A stretch of 64,000 nucleotides of DNA from JASHPR01 sp963833885 (GTDB lineage Bacteria > Actinomycetota > Actinomycetes > Streptosporangiales > Streptosporangiaceae): the NCBI GenBank assembly GCA_963833885.1, contig CAWHZU010000023.1, forward strand, positions 62,001-126,000, written 5' to 3'. This document shows positions 41,052 to 50,256 of the stretch, piece by piece; the stretch's first letter is position 1, and each line of letters starts with the position of its first letter. The translations under genes were made by a program, and so were the position numbers. The notes under the pieces are model-generated. The model worked only from the letters and a program-made list of their open reading frames with translations, was not told the DNA's origin and did not search any database.

Positions 41052-42215
41052 ATGGACAGAGTCGACCCCAAGGTCGATGAAGCGATCGAAACCCTCAACA
41101 TGAAAGATGGGCCGTCGCGCCGGAAGCTGCTCAAGGGCACCGGCCTGGTCAGCGCCACCGCGGCGGCCTCCGCGCTGCTGGCGGCGTGCAGCTCATCGAG
41201 CAGCCCGGCGAGCGCCGCCGCCAAGGACACCGCGGGGAACTTCCCGAAAGTGCCGGCGTGGCAGTTCTGGTTCGTCAACCACGTCACCACGAACACCTTC
41301 TTCACGCCGACCCAGTACGGCTTCGCCGACGCCGCCGCGATACTCGACATCCCCGTGCCGAAGTGGACCGGCTCGACGAACTCGGTCGCCTCACAGATGG
41401 TCGCGCAGATCAACGCCGCGGTATCCGCCAAGGCGGCCGGCATCGCGACCACGCTGATCAACTCCAGCTCGTTCACCACCCCGGTGGGGAACGCGATGAG
41501 CGCTGGCATCCCGGTGCTGAGTTACAACGCCGACGGGGTGGTCAGCAAGAGCGGCGTGCCGGACATCGGCTGCAACCGGCTGGCCTACGTCGGGCAGGCC
41601 CTGTTCACCTCCGGCCAGCAGCTTGGGGAGCGGATCAAGTCGCTGACGACGCCGGGCGAGGTGGCGATCTTCATCGAGACTCCCGGGACGGCGAACATCC
41701 AGCCCCGCTTCGACGGCGCCAACTCGATACTCAGCCCGCTGGGCTACAAGGTAGCCGAGATCACGACGACCACGGTCCCGGCCACGATCCTGGCAAACGA
41801 GAAGGCGTACCTGCTCGCGCACAAGAGCGTCAAGGGCGCGTTCGCCGTGGACTCGACGTCAACCTCGTTCCTGGCGCAGGCGCTCTCCGAAACCGGGATG
41901 TCGCACCTGCCGAACGGCGGATTCGACACGGTCCCGCAGACGCTGACCAACATCAAGGCCGGCACCACCGGCTTCACCATCTACCAGGACCCGTACCTGC
42001 AGGGGTTCCTGCCCACGCTGTACCTGTATCTGTACAACATCTCCGGCGGCACGCTCGTCCCGTCCGACACCGACACTGGCCTGTCCTTCATCACGAAGAG
42101 CAACCTGACCCAGTACAACGTGGCCAGCAGGTACCAGGGCTCCACCACCGCGCAGAAGTACGTGCCGCGGCCCTCCGGCGCGATCAGCAACCCGCCGGCA
42201 ACCACCAGCACCTGA
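41052..42215 (+). CDS. Sugar ABC transporter substrate-binding protein (ribose/CUT2 type)
   Basis: A 387-residue lipoprotein-like binding protein. The export signal has a twin-Arg-like start (SRRKLLKGTGLVSATAAASA) and lipobox LLAACSS. The mature part has the type I periplasmic-binding fold with ASQMVAQINAAVSAKAAGIA, GIPVLSYNADGV, ERIKSLTTPGEVAIF and FAVDSTSTSFLAQAL, as in CUT2/ribose-type proteins. ATG 41052 is spaced correctly after GGAGG; GTG 41049 is too close. It is the first gene of a three-gene importer. The ligand cannot be told from sequence; the glucan-degrading enzymes next door suggest a sugar released from glucan. Confidence 0.88.
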   Translation: MDRVDPKVDEAIETLNMKDGPSRRKLLKGTGLVSATAAASALLAACSSSSSPASAAAKDTAGNFPKVPAWQFWFVNHVTTNTFFTPTQYGFADAAAILDIPVPKWTGSTNSVASQMVAQINAAVSAKAAGIATTLINSSSFTTPVGNAMSAGIPVLSYNADGVVSKSGVPDIGCNRLAYVGQALFTSGQQLGERIKSLTTPGEVAIFIETPGTANIQPRFDGANSILSPLGYKVAEITTTTVPATILANEKAYLLAHKSVKGAFAVDSTSTSFLAQALSETGMSHLPNGGFDTVPQTLTNIKAGTTGFTIYQDPYLQGFLPTLYLYLYNISGGTLVPSDTDTGLSFITKSNLTQYNVASRYQGSTTAQKYVPRPSGAISNPPATTST

Positions 42216-42334
42216 GAAGACCCAGGCCGAGTCCTGGGTATAAATAGACAAGTCGGCGGCGGGCGACCGTGCCTGGGCGACAGGCCGGTCGCCCGTCTCC
42301 GGTTTGAGCGGGCACAAAAGCCCCGGGAGGTGAC

Positions 42335-43417
42335 GTGAGCGGCACAGTCGAGTCAGGTGGCAAGGTCCTCGGCGGTCCGGAGGCCACCGGCGGAGGCGGC
42401 GGCAACGGGAACAGGAACGGCGGCGGGCAGCTTGTCGCGCGCAGTTTGGGCGTGTTCGCCAGGCAGCGCGAGGCCACTGTCCTGGTGGTCACGGTCGCGC
42501 TGCTGCTGTACTTCGGGATCTCGCACAACTCGACGTTCGTCACCCAGACGAACGCGGTCGACCTGCTGTCGGAGATCATGGCGCCGATCGCGATCATCGC
42601 GATCGGCGAGGTGCTGCTGCTGATCTGCGGCGAGATCGACCTGTCGGTCGGGTTCATCTACACGCTCGCGCCGTTCGTGACGCTGTACGCGGTCGACGAC
42701 TATCACGTGCCCGCGTTCATCGCGATCATCCTCGGGCTGCTGGCCGGCGTCGTGGCCGGCTGGGTGAACGGGTTCATCACGGTCACCCTGGGCGTCCCCT
42801 CGTTCATCACCACGATCGGCACCGGGTTCGTCATGGAAGGGTTGGCCCTGACGTTCTCGCACGCCGAGCCGTCGCCGACCCCGCCGTCCGTGCTGAGCGC
42901 CGGTAAGTGGCTCGGTGTTCCCGGCAACCCGTGGCAGTGGGCGCCGTTCGTCTGGGCAGTGGTCCTGGTCCTGATCTTCCACGTGGTGCTCACCCGGACC
43001 CGGTTCGGCCTGTACACAATCTCGGCCGGCGGGAACCTGCTCGGCGCCCGGGAAGCCGGCATCAACGTGGGCCGGATCAAGTACGGCAACTTCATGATCA
43101 CGGGCTTCATGGGGGCGCTGGTCGGCCTCCAGACGGCGCTCTACACCAACAACGTCGACCCGAGCGCCGGCGGGTACCAGCCGATGTTCTACGCCGTGAT
43201 CGCCGCCGTCATCGGCGGCACGGCGATGCTGGGTGGCTCGGGCACGATCCTCGGCGCGTTCCTCGGCGCGATCGTGCTGGCCACCCTGACCGACGGCTTC
43301 GACATCATCGGCGTCAGCTCGAACCCGCTGCCGATCATCTTCGGCGGCGCGATTCTGGTCGCAATGATCGCAAACGTGCAGCTCGCCCGGCTGCGAGGAT
43401 CGGGGAGATCGGTATGA
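42335..43417 (+). CDS. Sugar ABC transporter permease (RbsC-like)
   Basis: A 360-residue membrane protein with a 50-residue Gly-rich soluble start and eight to ten helices. RbsC-family marks are EIMAPIAIIAIGEVLLLICG, EIDLSVGFIYTLAPF, GVPSFITTIGT and GTAMLGGSGTILGAFLGAIV. GTG 42335 follows GGGAGGTGAC. The stop overlaps the ATPase start by four bases. It forms the transmembrane pore for the substrate delivered by the binding protein encoded upstream. Confidence 0.92.
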   Translation: MSGTVESGGKVLGGPEATGGGGGNGNRNGGGQLVARSLGVFARQREATVLVVTVALLLYFGISHNSTFVTQTNAVDLLSEIMAPIAIIAIGEVLLLICGEIDLSVGFIYTLAPFVTLYAVDDYHVPAFIAIILGLLAGVVAGWVNGFITVTLGVPSFITTIGTGFVMEGLALTFSHAEPSPTPPSVLSAGKWLGVPGNPWQWAPFVWAVVLVLIFHVVLTRTRFGLYTISAGGNLLGAREAGINVGRIKYGNFMITGFMGALVGLQTALYTNNVDPSAGGYQPMFYAVIAAVIGGTAMLGGSGTILGAFLGAIVLATLTDGFDIIGVSSNPLPIIFGGAILVAMIANVQLARLRGSGRSV

Positions 43418-44226
43418 CCGCACAGGATCCCGGAACCCAGCCATCCGCCGGCGACGGTCCGGCCCCGGACGAGGTGCTGCGCGTCGAGCACATCAGCAAG
43501 CGGTTCGGTGCGGTGACCGCGCTGCGCGACATCAACCTGCACCTGAACCGCGGCGAGGTGCTGGCCCTGCTCGGCGACAACGGCGCGGGCAAGTCCACGC
43601 TGATGAAGACCATCTGCGGCTTCCAGCAGCCGGACACCGGCCGGATCATCGTCAACGGCCAGGAGACCGTGCTCAAGTCGGTCGAGCACGCCCGCTCGCT
43701 CGGCATCGACATCGTCTACCAGGACCTCGCGCTCATTCCCGGGCTCAGCGTCTACCACAACATGTTCCTGAACCGGGAAAAGCTGCACTGGCCGCTGCTC
43801 AACAACAGGGAGATGCGCCGGGTCGCCAGGGAACACCTGGAGGAGATGGGCGTGAACATCCCGTCGGTCAACGTCAGCGTGGCCCGGCTGTCCGGCGGGC
43901 AGCGGCAGGCGATCGCGGTGGCGCGGGCGGTATTCGAGGACGCGAAGATCCTGCTGCTGGATGAGCCGCTGGCGGCGATGGGCGTCAAGGAAGGCGCCAT
44001 GATCCTGGACCTGGTACGGGACCTGAAACGCCGCGGCGACGTATCGGTGATCATCATCGCGCACAACTACGGCCAGGTGTTCGATGTCTGCGACCGGGTC
44101 AACCTGGTGCAGCAGGGCGAGATCACCTTCGACAAGCCGAGCAAGGACACATCCGTCGAGGAACTGACCGAGATCGTCGTCGCGGAGTACCGCAGGGCGC
44201 TGCAGGAGCGCCACGGCGCGGCGTGA
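43414..44226 (+). CDS. Sugar ABC transporter ATP-binding protein (single-domain, FrcA-like)
   Basis: A 270-residue ATPase. Walker A is LLGDNGAGKSTLMKTICGF, the signature is LSGGQRQAIAVARAVFEDAK, and Walker B is ILLLDEPLAAMGVKEG, followed by IIIAHNYGQVFDVCDRV. It has one nucleotide-binding domain, unlike RbsA/XylG with two, so it would act as a homodimer, as in FrcA-type systems. The D-loop reads LAAMGVKE in place of the usual TAALGV/SALD, typical of this branch. ATG 43414 overlaps the permease stop (ATGA). It completes the importer. Confidence 0.92.
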   Translation: MTAQDPGTQPSAGDGPAPDEVLRVEHISKRFGAVTALRDINLHLNRGEVLALLGDNGAGKSTLMKTICGFQQPDTGRIIVNGQETVLKSVEHARSLGIDIVYQDLALIPGLSVYHNMFLNREKLHWPLLNNREMRRVAREHLEEMGVNIPSVNVSVARLSGGQRQAIAVARAVFEDAKILLLDEPLAAMGVKEGAMILDLVRDLKRRGDVSVIIIAHNYGQVFDVCDRVNLVQQGEITFDKPSKDTSVEELTEIVVAEYRRALQERHGAA

Positions 44227-44241
44227 CCTAGCCTGCTGGTC

Positions 44242-44837
44242 ATGGAGCGCCTCGACCAGCAGATGCGGTTTGTCGGCGAGATCGACCGGCTCAAGGGCGT
44301 GCTGCGGCAGACCATACTGGCCGGACCGGCAGGCGGGAGAACTCCGCCGAGCACTCCTGGCATCTCGCCATGATGGCGGTCACGCTGGGCGAGCACGCAC
44401 CGCCGGGCACGGACATCGGCCGGGTGACCGCCATGCTGCTGCTGCACGACCTCGTCGAGATCGACGCCGGGGACCTGTTCGTCTACGCGGACGAGGCGCA
44501 GCAGGCCCGGCAGGAAGAGGCGGAACGCGCCGCCGCCGACCGGATCTTCGCGCTGCTGCCGCCGGACCAGGCAGCCAGCTTCCGCGGCCTGTGGGACGAG
44601 TTCGAGGAACGCCGCACGCCGGAGGCCAGGTTCGCGCGCGGCCTGGACCGGCTGCAGCCGATGCTGGAGAACCTGACCGCGGGCGGAGGGACCTGGAAGG
44701 AGCACGGCATCACGGCCGACCAGGTGCTGGTCAAAGTGCAGCTCATCGACGACGGCTCGGCTTCGCTCGGCCGTTACGCCAGGAACCTCGTGGACCACGC
44801 GGTGCGGGACGGGCTGCTAGCGCCCGCTCCCGGCTAG
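44242..44837 (+). pseudogene. HD-domain hydrolase (YfbR/HDDC2-like) with one frame break
   Basis: ATG 44242 begins MERLDQQMRFVGEIDRLKGV and continues to about 44335, where the frame is lost. ENSAEHSWHLAMMAVTLGEH, the first metal-binding part, is in the next frame and runs on to the stop at 44837. HD marks are EHSWH, LLHDLVEIDAGD and a final Asp-rich helix. The family hydrolyses nucleoside 5'-phosphates. A start at 44370 inside the second frame would lose the first His ligand, so one missing base near 44330 is the simplest explanation. It lies 15 bases after the ABC ATPase gene. Confidence 0.7.
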
Positions 44838-44894
44838 ACGACCTCACGGACCGTGCGGTACGCGATGGTCTGCTCGCCCTGCTCCGGCCGCGAG

Positions 44895-45206
44895 CTAGAC
44901 GGCCTCCCGGCGCGCGGTGCGTTCGCGGTCGGCCGGGGCGGTGCGCGCGGTTTGTGCTGGCGCGGCGCGCTGCTCCCCCGCGGCGGCCCCGCGCCTCGGG
45001 GCCGGGTGCTCGACCAGGGCGATCACCCGGCTGGCCATGAACCGCGCGGTCCGTACCGCGGTGCCGCCCCTGGTGAGCTCGCTCACCTCGATCATCCCGC
45101 GCCGGTTCACTACCTCTACGCGGCGCCCGGCCCGGGTCGCCGCAACCTCATAGGTCTTGGTCACGCCGCCCGCGTCGACGACGATCTCCACCTTGTCACC
45201 ACGCAT
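44895..45206 (-). CDS. Small hypothetical protein
   Basis: A 103-residue protein not recognised as a named family. It starts MRGDKVEIVVDAGGVTKTYE, predicted beta-strands, and continues TRAGRRVEVVNRRGMIEVSE and TARFMASRVIALVEHPA. The last 35 residues are Arg/Ala-rich and low in complexity. Codon use fits a real actinobacterial gene in the first 70 residues. Neighbours give no functional hint. Confidence 0.5.
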   Translation of the reverse strand: MRGDKVEIVVDAGGVTKTYEVAATRAGRRVEVVNRRGMIEVSELTRGGTAVRTARFMASRVIALVEHPAPRRGAAAGEQRAAPAQTARTAPADRERTARREAV

Positions 45207-45275
45207 GACCGGCCATCCATCGCGACGTCATGATGACTGGTTCGTACCCGGAACATCGCCGCCCAACGCGGCAGT

Positions 45276-46034
45276 TCAGAAGAAGATCAGCTTGACCGAG
45301 GCGATCACGCCCACCGCCACAACGAACAGCCGCATCGCGGCCGGCGGGAGGCGGCGCCCGAAGCGCGCCCCCACCAGCCCGCCGATCGTCGATCCCACCG
45401 CTATCAGCGCCGCGGCTACCCATGAGACGTGCGCGACCAGGATGAACACGATCGCCGCGGTGCCGTTGACCATCCCCACGAGGACGTTCTTGGCGCCGTT
45501 GATGCGCTGCAGCGTCTCGTCGAGGAAGCTGCCGAGCAGCCCGATCACCAGGACGCCCTGGGCAGCGCCGAAATAGCCGCCGTATACGCCCGAAAGGCAG
45601 ACGCCGGCCGAGAGCAGAGGGCTCGCCTTGGCCTGGTCCTGGCTCGCACGCCGGGCCCTGAGCCACGCGCTCAGCCACGGCTGCACCAGCACAAGCGCAC
45701 AGGAGACGAGGATCAGCACCGGCACGATGAGCCGAAACGCGGCCGCGGGCAGCCAGAGCAGGGCGACGGCGCCGACCGCAGCGCCAACGGCAGCGGCCAC
45801 GCCAAGCCTGATCAGGCGGCCCCGCTGGCCGGCCAGTTCGCGCCGGTAGCCGAACATGCTGCTCACGTTGCCGGGCACCAGCCCCACGTTGTTCGACACG
45901 TTGGCTACGACCGGGGGCACGCCGAAGGCGAGCAGTGTGGGGAAGGTGATCAACGACCCGGAGCCGACCACGGCGTTGACGCTGCCCGCAGCGGTTCCGG
46001 CGGCGAGAATCGCGAGAGCCTCAGCCGGGCCCAC
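45276..46034 (-). CDS. Sulfite exporter TauE/SafE family membrane protein
   Basis: A 252-residue protein with about seven to eight hydrophobic segments. TauE/SafE marks are EALAILAAGTAAGSVNAVVG, GSLITFPTLLAFGVPPVVAN and NVGLVPGNVSSMFGYRREL in the first half, and GVCLSGVYGGYFGAAQGVLV with LQRINGAKNVLVGMVNGTAA in the second. The family moves sulfonates, sulfite or organic anions across the membrane. No sulfur gene adjoins, so the substrate is open. Confidence 0.9.
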   Translation of the reverse strand: MGPAEALAILAAGTAAGSVNAVVGSGSLITFPTLLAFGVPPVVANVSNNVGLVPGNVSSMFGYRRELAGQRGRLIRLGVAAAVGAAVGAVALLWLPAAAFRLIVPVLILVSCALVLVQPWLSAWLRARRASQDQAKASPLLSAGVCLSGVYGGYFGAAQGVLVIGLLGSFLDETLQRINGAKNVLVGMVNGTAAIVFILVAHVSWVAAALIAVGSTIGGLVGARFGRRLPPAAMRLFVVAVGVIASVKLIFF

Positions 46035-46247
46035 ATGATCCTCGCATGCCGCAAAGCGTAGTTATCGGTGCGGCCCGTCACGTGCCGCAGCGCCTGTGAC
46101 ATCCGCCACTCCCGCCGGGACCGGCGCGGACCCGGCGCGGCCACGTCGCACAGACTGCAGCCCAGCGGCCACGGACCAGGTCGCGCCACGCCGCCCATAC
46201 TCCAATCCAGTATCAACCTTTTTCGGTTTTTATGCCATAATCCCGCC

Positions 46248-47435
46248 ATGGCGGGAGCAACGGGGGAACCGCCGGGTGGTCCGGATCAGCCGGATACCCC
46301 GGAGGACATTGACAAGCGGCTCAGGGACATAGAGGCAGAACTGCGCCAGCCGGCGAAGTTCAAGGAGCCCTCGGCGGCGGAGCGTGCACGTAAGCCGCGG
46401 TTACGCGACCGGCGCAAGGCCAAACAGCTGCGCAAGCCGGTGCCGGGGCACCCATCGGTGCCGGCGCCGGACCAATGGCGCACCGGCCCGGCCCAGCCAC
46501 GGCGGGCATCGTCGGGGCGCGGGCGGGCCTGGTCGCTGCTGATCGCCGTGGTCGTGATCGGCGGCCTGGCCGCGGCCGGCATCGAACTGCCCAAGCTGGC
46601 CCTGCACAAGACCCCAGGGGTGGCCGACAACACGCCAGTAAAGAACGGGGCGACACCAGCCAGCCGGCCCTCCGCATCGGCCACGCGCGCGTCAGACCTT
46701 GCCACGCCCACGCTGGCCGCTCCGTTCCTCGGCAGCCCGGCGCAGTCCTACGCCGACGGCAAGGCCGGGATCGTGATCCCGCCCGCGCACGCCGTCGGGA
46801 GCTACACCGCCGCGCAGGTGATGGCGGCGTACCGGACGACCAGGAGATTGCTGATCGCGGCCAACCTCAACGGCCCGACGCTGGCCGGCGGTGCCCCGAA
46901 CGCCTTCGCCGGCCTGCTGACCACGCAACAGCGAGCCGATTTCGTGGACGGCCTGAACAGGATCGGAGTCAACGCCCACGGACTGCCCAGGAGCACCCGG
47001 GGCTGGGTCACCTCGTTCGCGCCCGGCACGACGCAACTCGTCGGGAACGTGATCAAGGTGCACGGCAGCATGGAGGCGGGGGTCGGCATGAACGGGCAGT
47101 GGCACGTGCTGCAGATTCACGCCGACTATCTGTTCGTCTACGCCGTGGAAGCACCGGGCAACCCCGCCACACTTATGCGGATCGTGGTGCGGTCCGTGGT
47201 TGATGACGACTTTGCTGCGTACGACGACCCCGGGGGCCCGCTCGAGCCCTGGTGGCTGCTCGAGGGTGGTGGCACAGCGGGCGCGCGGTGCGACGTCCAG
47301 GACGGCTTCGTGCACCCAGAGTTCCACGGAGGCCCCCCGGACAAAGTGAAGCCGACCGGGGCCCCGGTCAACCCGTACGACCAGAACACTCCGCCCGCCA
47401 AGAACGTGGCCTGCCAGGCGACGACGGGGACCTGA
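46248..47435 (+). CDS. Membrane-anchored protein of unknown function
   Basis: A 395-residue protein. The cytoplasmic N-terminus of about 100 residues is charged and Pro-rich (EDIDKRLRDIEAELRQPAKF, then a basic stretch). A single helix follows at about 100-118 (WSLLIAVVVIGGLAAAGIE), then a Thr/Pro/Ala linker and an external domain (about 165-390) with SYTAAQVMAAYRTTRRLLIA and GNVIKVHGSMEAGVG. The external part contains a cysteine pair near the end (ARCDVQDGF, NVACQATTG). ATG 46248 follows an AT-rich region likely to be its promoter. No named family recognised. Confidence 0.65.
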   Translation: MAGATGEPPGGPDQPDTPEDIDKRLRDIEAELRQPAKFKEPSAAERARKPRLRDRRKAKQLRKPVPGHPSVPAPDQWRTGPAQPRRASSGRGRAWSLLIAVVVIGGLAAAGIELPKLALHKTPGVADNTPVKNGATPASRPSASATRASDLATPTLAAPFLGSPAQSYADGKAGIVIPPAHAVGSYTAAQVMAAYRTTRRLLIAANLNGPTLAGGAPNAFAGLLTTQQRADFVDGLNRIGVNAHGLPRSTRGWVTSFAPGTTQLVGNVIKVHGSMEAGVGMNGQWHVLQIHADYLFVYAVEAPGNPATLMRIVVRSVVDDDFAAYDDPGGPLEPWWLLEGGGTAGARCDVQDGFVHPEFHGGPPDKVKPTGAPVNPYDQNTPPAKNVACQATTGT

Positions 47436-47441
47436 GGACCC

Positions 47442-48236
47442 TCAGCGCAGCCGCCCGGCCCGGGCCGTCCACCGGGCGGCCCGGCGCTCGATGAGCAGCG
47501 GCACCCCGAAACACTTGGAGAGATTGCGCTCGGTGAACACCTCGTGCACCGGGCCGGCCGCGAGCACCGCCCCCCGGCGCAGCAGCATCGCGTGGGTGAA
47601 GCCCTCGGGGACCTCCTCCACGTGATGCGTGACCATCACGATCAGCGGCGCCTGGGGGTCGGCGGCGAGCGCGGACACCCGCCCGAGCAGGTCCTCCCGG
47701 CCGCCCAGGTCGAGGCCCGCGGCAGGCTCGTCGAGCAGCAGCAGCTCGGGATCCGGCATCATCGAGCGGGCGATCTGGACCCGCTTGCGCTCACCCTCCG
47801 ACAGGGTAAGAAACCTGCGCCTGATCAGGTGCGCGCAGCCAAGCGCGTCGAGCAGTTCCACCGCGCGGGTGACGTCGAACGAGTCGTAGTCCTCGTTGTC
47901 GCGGCCGAGGATGCCATAGGAGGCGGACAGCACCAGGTCGATGACCTTTTCGGACGGAGGCACCTGGTCCGCCACGATCGCGCTGGCGAATCCGATCCTG
48001 CTCCGCAGGTCCTGCAGGTCCGCCCCGTCGAGGCGCTCACCCATTATCTCGGCGGTGCCCTCGGTTGGCATCAGCTGCGCGGCGGCGACCTGCAGCAGGG
48101 TCGTCTTCCCGGCTCCGTTCGGCCCGATCACCACCCAGCTCTCGTCGCTGCGGACCGTCCAGTCGATGTCCCGGAGCAGCATCGACCGCTGGTACCGGAC
48201 TCCCACCCCGCGAAGCCGCAGCACCTCATCCGACAT
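47442..48236 (-). CDS. Orphan ABC ATP-binding protein
   Basis: A 264-residue ATPase with Walker A VIGPNGAGKTTLLQVAAAQL, signature TLSEGERKRVQIARSMM, Walker B LLLLDEPAAGLDLGGREDLL and switch VTHHVEEVPEG. It resembles the PhrA/ModF-like and iron-complex ATPases. No permease or binding protein is encoded beside it, so it either serves a transporter elsewhere or has another role. ATG 48236 has GGAG upstream. Its stop is only seven bases from the convergent membrane-anchored protein. Confidence 0.88.
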   Translation of the reverse strand: MSDEVLRLRGVGVRYQRSMLLRDIDWTVRSDESWVVIGPNGAGKTTLLQVAAAQLMPTEGTAEIMGERLDGADLQDLRSRIGFASAIVADQVPPSEKVIDLVLSASYGILGRDNEDYDSFDVTRAVELLDALGCAHLIRRRFLTLSEGERKRVQIARSMMPDPELLLLDEPAAGLDLGGREDLLGRVSALAADPQAPLIVMVTHHVEEVPEGFTHAMLLRRGAVLAAGPVHEVFTERNLSKCFGVPLLIERRAARWTARAGRLR

Positions 48237-48325
48237 GCGGCTCCTTCCCGCTACCCGCCATCCTTCGGCCCCAGCCCCAGCCCACACCCGCCGGTTTCCG
48301 CGGCTCCATCGGGGTCGCGCGCACA

Positions 48326-48961
48326 CTATCTCTCAAGCTGCCGCACGGCAAGAAGCGCCGCCTGAGTCCGGTCGGCCACGCCGAGCTTGGCGAGCACGGA
48401 GCTGACGTGGGTCTTCACGGTCTTCTCCGACACCCGCAGCAACCGGGCAATCTCCCTGTTGGAGCGGCCGTCGGCGATCTGCGCCAGGACCTCGCGCTCG
48501 CGGGCTGTGAGCGCGCCGATTCCCTGCACCGCCGGTGCCGCGGCGCCGGAACGCAGCAGCGACCCGGCCGCGTCGGGCGCGAGCAGCGTGTGCCCATCGT
48601 GTACCGACCGGATCGCCCTGACCAGGGCGTCGGGGTCCACGTCCTTGTACAGGAACCCTGCCGCGCCGGCCTGCACCGCCAGCGACACCAGGCTCCGATC
48701 GGGTGCGCTGGTCAGCACCAGGGCCCGCGCGCGGCGCCCGGAGTCCCGCAGCTCCCGCAGCACGGCGATGCCGTCCATGACGGGCAGCTTGAGGTCGAGC
48801 AGGATCACGTCCGGGTCCAGCTCCGCCGCCAGCGCCACCGCCTGGCCGCCGTCGGCCGCCTCCCCGACCACCTCGATGTCGCCGGTGACGCTGAGCAGGA
48901 CCTGCAGGCCCTGCCGGACGACCGGATGATCGTCGGCGATCAGCACGGTGATCCGCGTCAC
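48326..48961 (-). CDS. NarL/LuxR-type response regulator
   Basis: A 211-residue regulator. The receiver has VLIADDHPVVRQGLQVLLSV, phospho-Asp in VILLDLKLPVMDGIAVL and FLYKDVDPDALVRAI. The LuxR HTH is LTAREREVLAQIADGRSNRE and SEKTVKTHVSSVLAKLGV. Its start overlaps the kinase stop by four bases, making a coupled two-component pair with the GAF kinase. Targets unknown. Confidence 0.93.
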   Translation of the reverse strand: MTRITVLIADDHPVVRQGLQVLLSVTGDIEVVGEAADGGQAVALAAELDPDVILLDLKLPVMDGIAVLRELRDSGRRARALVLTSAPDRSLVSLAVQAGAAGFLYKDVDPDALVRAIRSVHDGHTLLAPDAAGSLLRSGAAAPAVQGIGALTAREREVLAQIADGRSNREIARLLRVSEKTVKTHVSSVLAKLGVADRTQAALLAVRQLER

Positions 48962-50142
48962 GAGCGCTCCGTTCCGGAGGGAAGCTCGAGCCGCACAAGA
49001 GTTCCCTCTGACGGCCCGGAACGCACCGTCAGCGTCCCTCCAGCCGCCGCCGCCCGTTCCCGCATCGACGCGAGCCCCAGGCCGCCAGAGGGAGCCTCAG
49101 CCGCGAAGCCCCGGCCGTGGTCAACGACCTCGAGGATGACCCGGCGCCTTGTGGCCGTGAGCGACAGGCAGACCTCGCCCGCGCCGGAATGCCGCAGCGC
49201 GTTATGCAGCGCCTCCTGGGCAACGCGGTAGACGGCGGTCTCCCGCTGCGCCCCCATCGGCGGGAGCTGCGCGGCCGCATGGAACCGTACTTCGACGCCG
49301 TAGGTACGGCCCGCGAGCACCGCATAGCTGCGCAGCGACCCGGCCAGCCCCCCGGCGGCCAGGTCGGGCGGGGCCAGGCCATCGATCACCGCGCGCAGCT
49401 CGGCGTGCGCCTGCCCGCTCAGCGCGGCCACACTCTGGATCTCCGCGGCGGCCCGTTCCGGATCCCGGTGTACCAGCACTTCGGCGGCGCGAGCCTTGGC
49501 CCGGATGCTGAACAGCTTCTGCGACACCGCGTCGTGCAGCTCCCTGGCCAGCCGGGCACGCTCCTCCAGGACGGAGAGCTCGCGGCCGCGCTCATACAGC
49601 CGGGCGTTGGTCAGCGCGATGGCCGCGTGCGATGCGAACAGCCCGAGCAGCTGCTCGTCGCGCTCGGTGAACCCGCCCGGGTCGCGCTTGCACGCGGCGA
49701 AGATGATGCCGAGGACGTCGCGATCGTCCTTGATCGGGACCCCGAGGAAGTCCGACATGTCGGGATGAGCCGACGGCCACCACTCGAACCGGGGATCGGC
49801 CCGGATGTCGGGGAGCCGCACCGGCTCTCCCTCGCGCAGCAACACGCCGAGCAGGCCGTGCTGGCGGGGTACCGGCCCGATGGCCTTCTGCTGGCGCTCC
49901 GACATGCCGTCGACGAGGAACTCGGCGAACGATCCCTGGTCGTCGGGCACACCCAGCGCCGCGTACCTGGCGTTGACCAGCGAGCGGGCCGACCTGACGA
50001 TCATCTGCAGCACGTCGCGGGTGGACAGCTGCCGGGCGACCGCGAGCACGACTTGGCTCACCTGCCGCAGCACGTCGTCCTGGCTGCCCGCCACGGGCCT
50101 GCCGTCCGGCCCGCTGTCCTCTCCCCGGCTCACATAACGCAC
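48958..50142 (-). CDS. Cytoplasmic GAF-domain sensor histidine kinase
   Basis: About 394 residues from a GTG at 50142; a TTG at 50178 and a GTG at 50133 are alternatives. A GAF domain spans about 25-170 (RDVLQMIVRSARSLVNARYA, EPVRLPDIRADPRFEWWPSA, FLGVPIKDDRDVLG). The HisKA_3 box is EERARLARELHDAVSQKLFS, and the ATPase has EALHNALRHSGAG and VDHGRGFAAEAPSGGLGLAS. The layout resembles DevS/NreB-like soluble kinases; no haem ligand can be named with certainty. Paired with the LuxR-type regulator. Confidence 0.9.
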   Translation of the reverse strand: MRYVSRGEDSGPDGRPVAGSQDDVLRQVSQVVLAVARQLSTRDVLQMIVRSARSLVNARYAALGVPDDQGSFAEFLVDGMSERQQKAIGPVPRQHGLLGVLLREGEPVRLPDIRADPRFEWWPSAHPDMSDFLGVPIKDDRDVLGIIFAACKRDPGGFTERDEQLLGLFASHAAIALTNARLYERGRELSVLEERARLARELHDAVSQKLFSIRAKARAAEVLVHRDPERAAAEIQSVAALSGQAHAELRAVIDGLAPPDLAAGGLAGSLRSYAVLAGRTYGVEVRFHAAAQLPPMGAQRETAVYRVAQEALHNALRHSGAGEVCLSLTATRRRVILEVVDHGRGFAAEAPSGGLGLASMRERAAAAGGTLTVRSGPSEGTLVRLELPSGTERS

Positions 50143-50256
50143 GCTACCGGCCGCCCGGCCGTTAGGGACCGGGCGCAAGTCCTAGGACCATCGGACCAGG
50201 CCGGTCCGGCCGCGCGCCCGATGCGCCGCAGCTGCCACCTGCCTAGCGTGACAAAC

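Noticed and set aside
40864..41052. 62-residue frame in the leader of the sugar-binding protein gene
   Set aside because: Composition unlike a real protein and no ribosome site; more likely untranslated leader.
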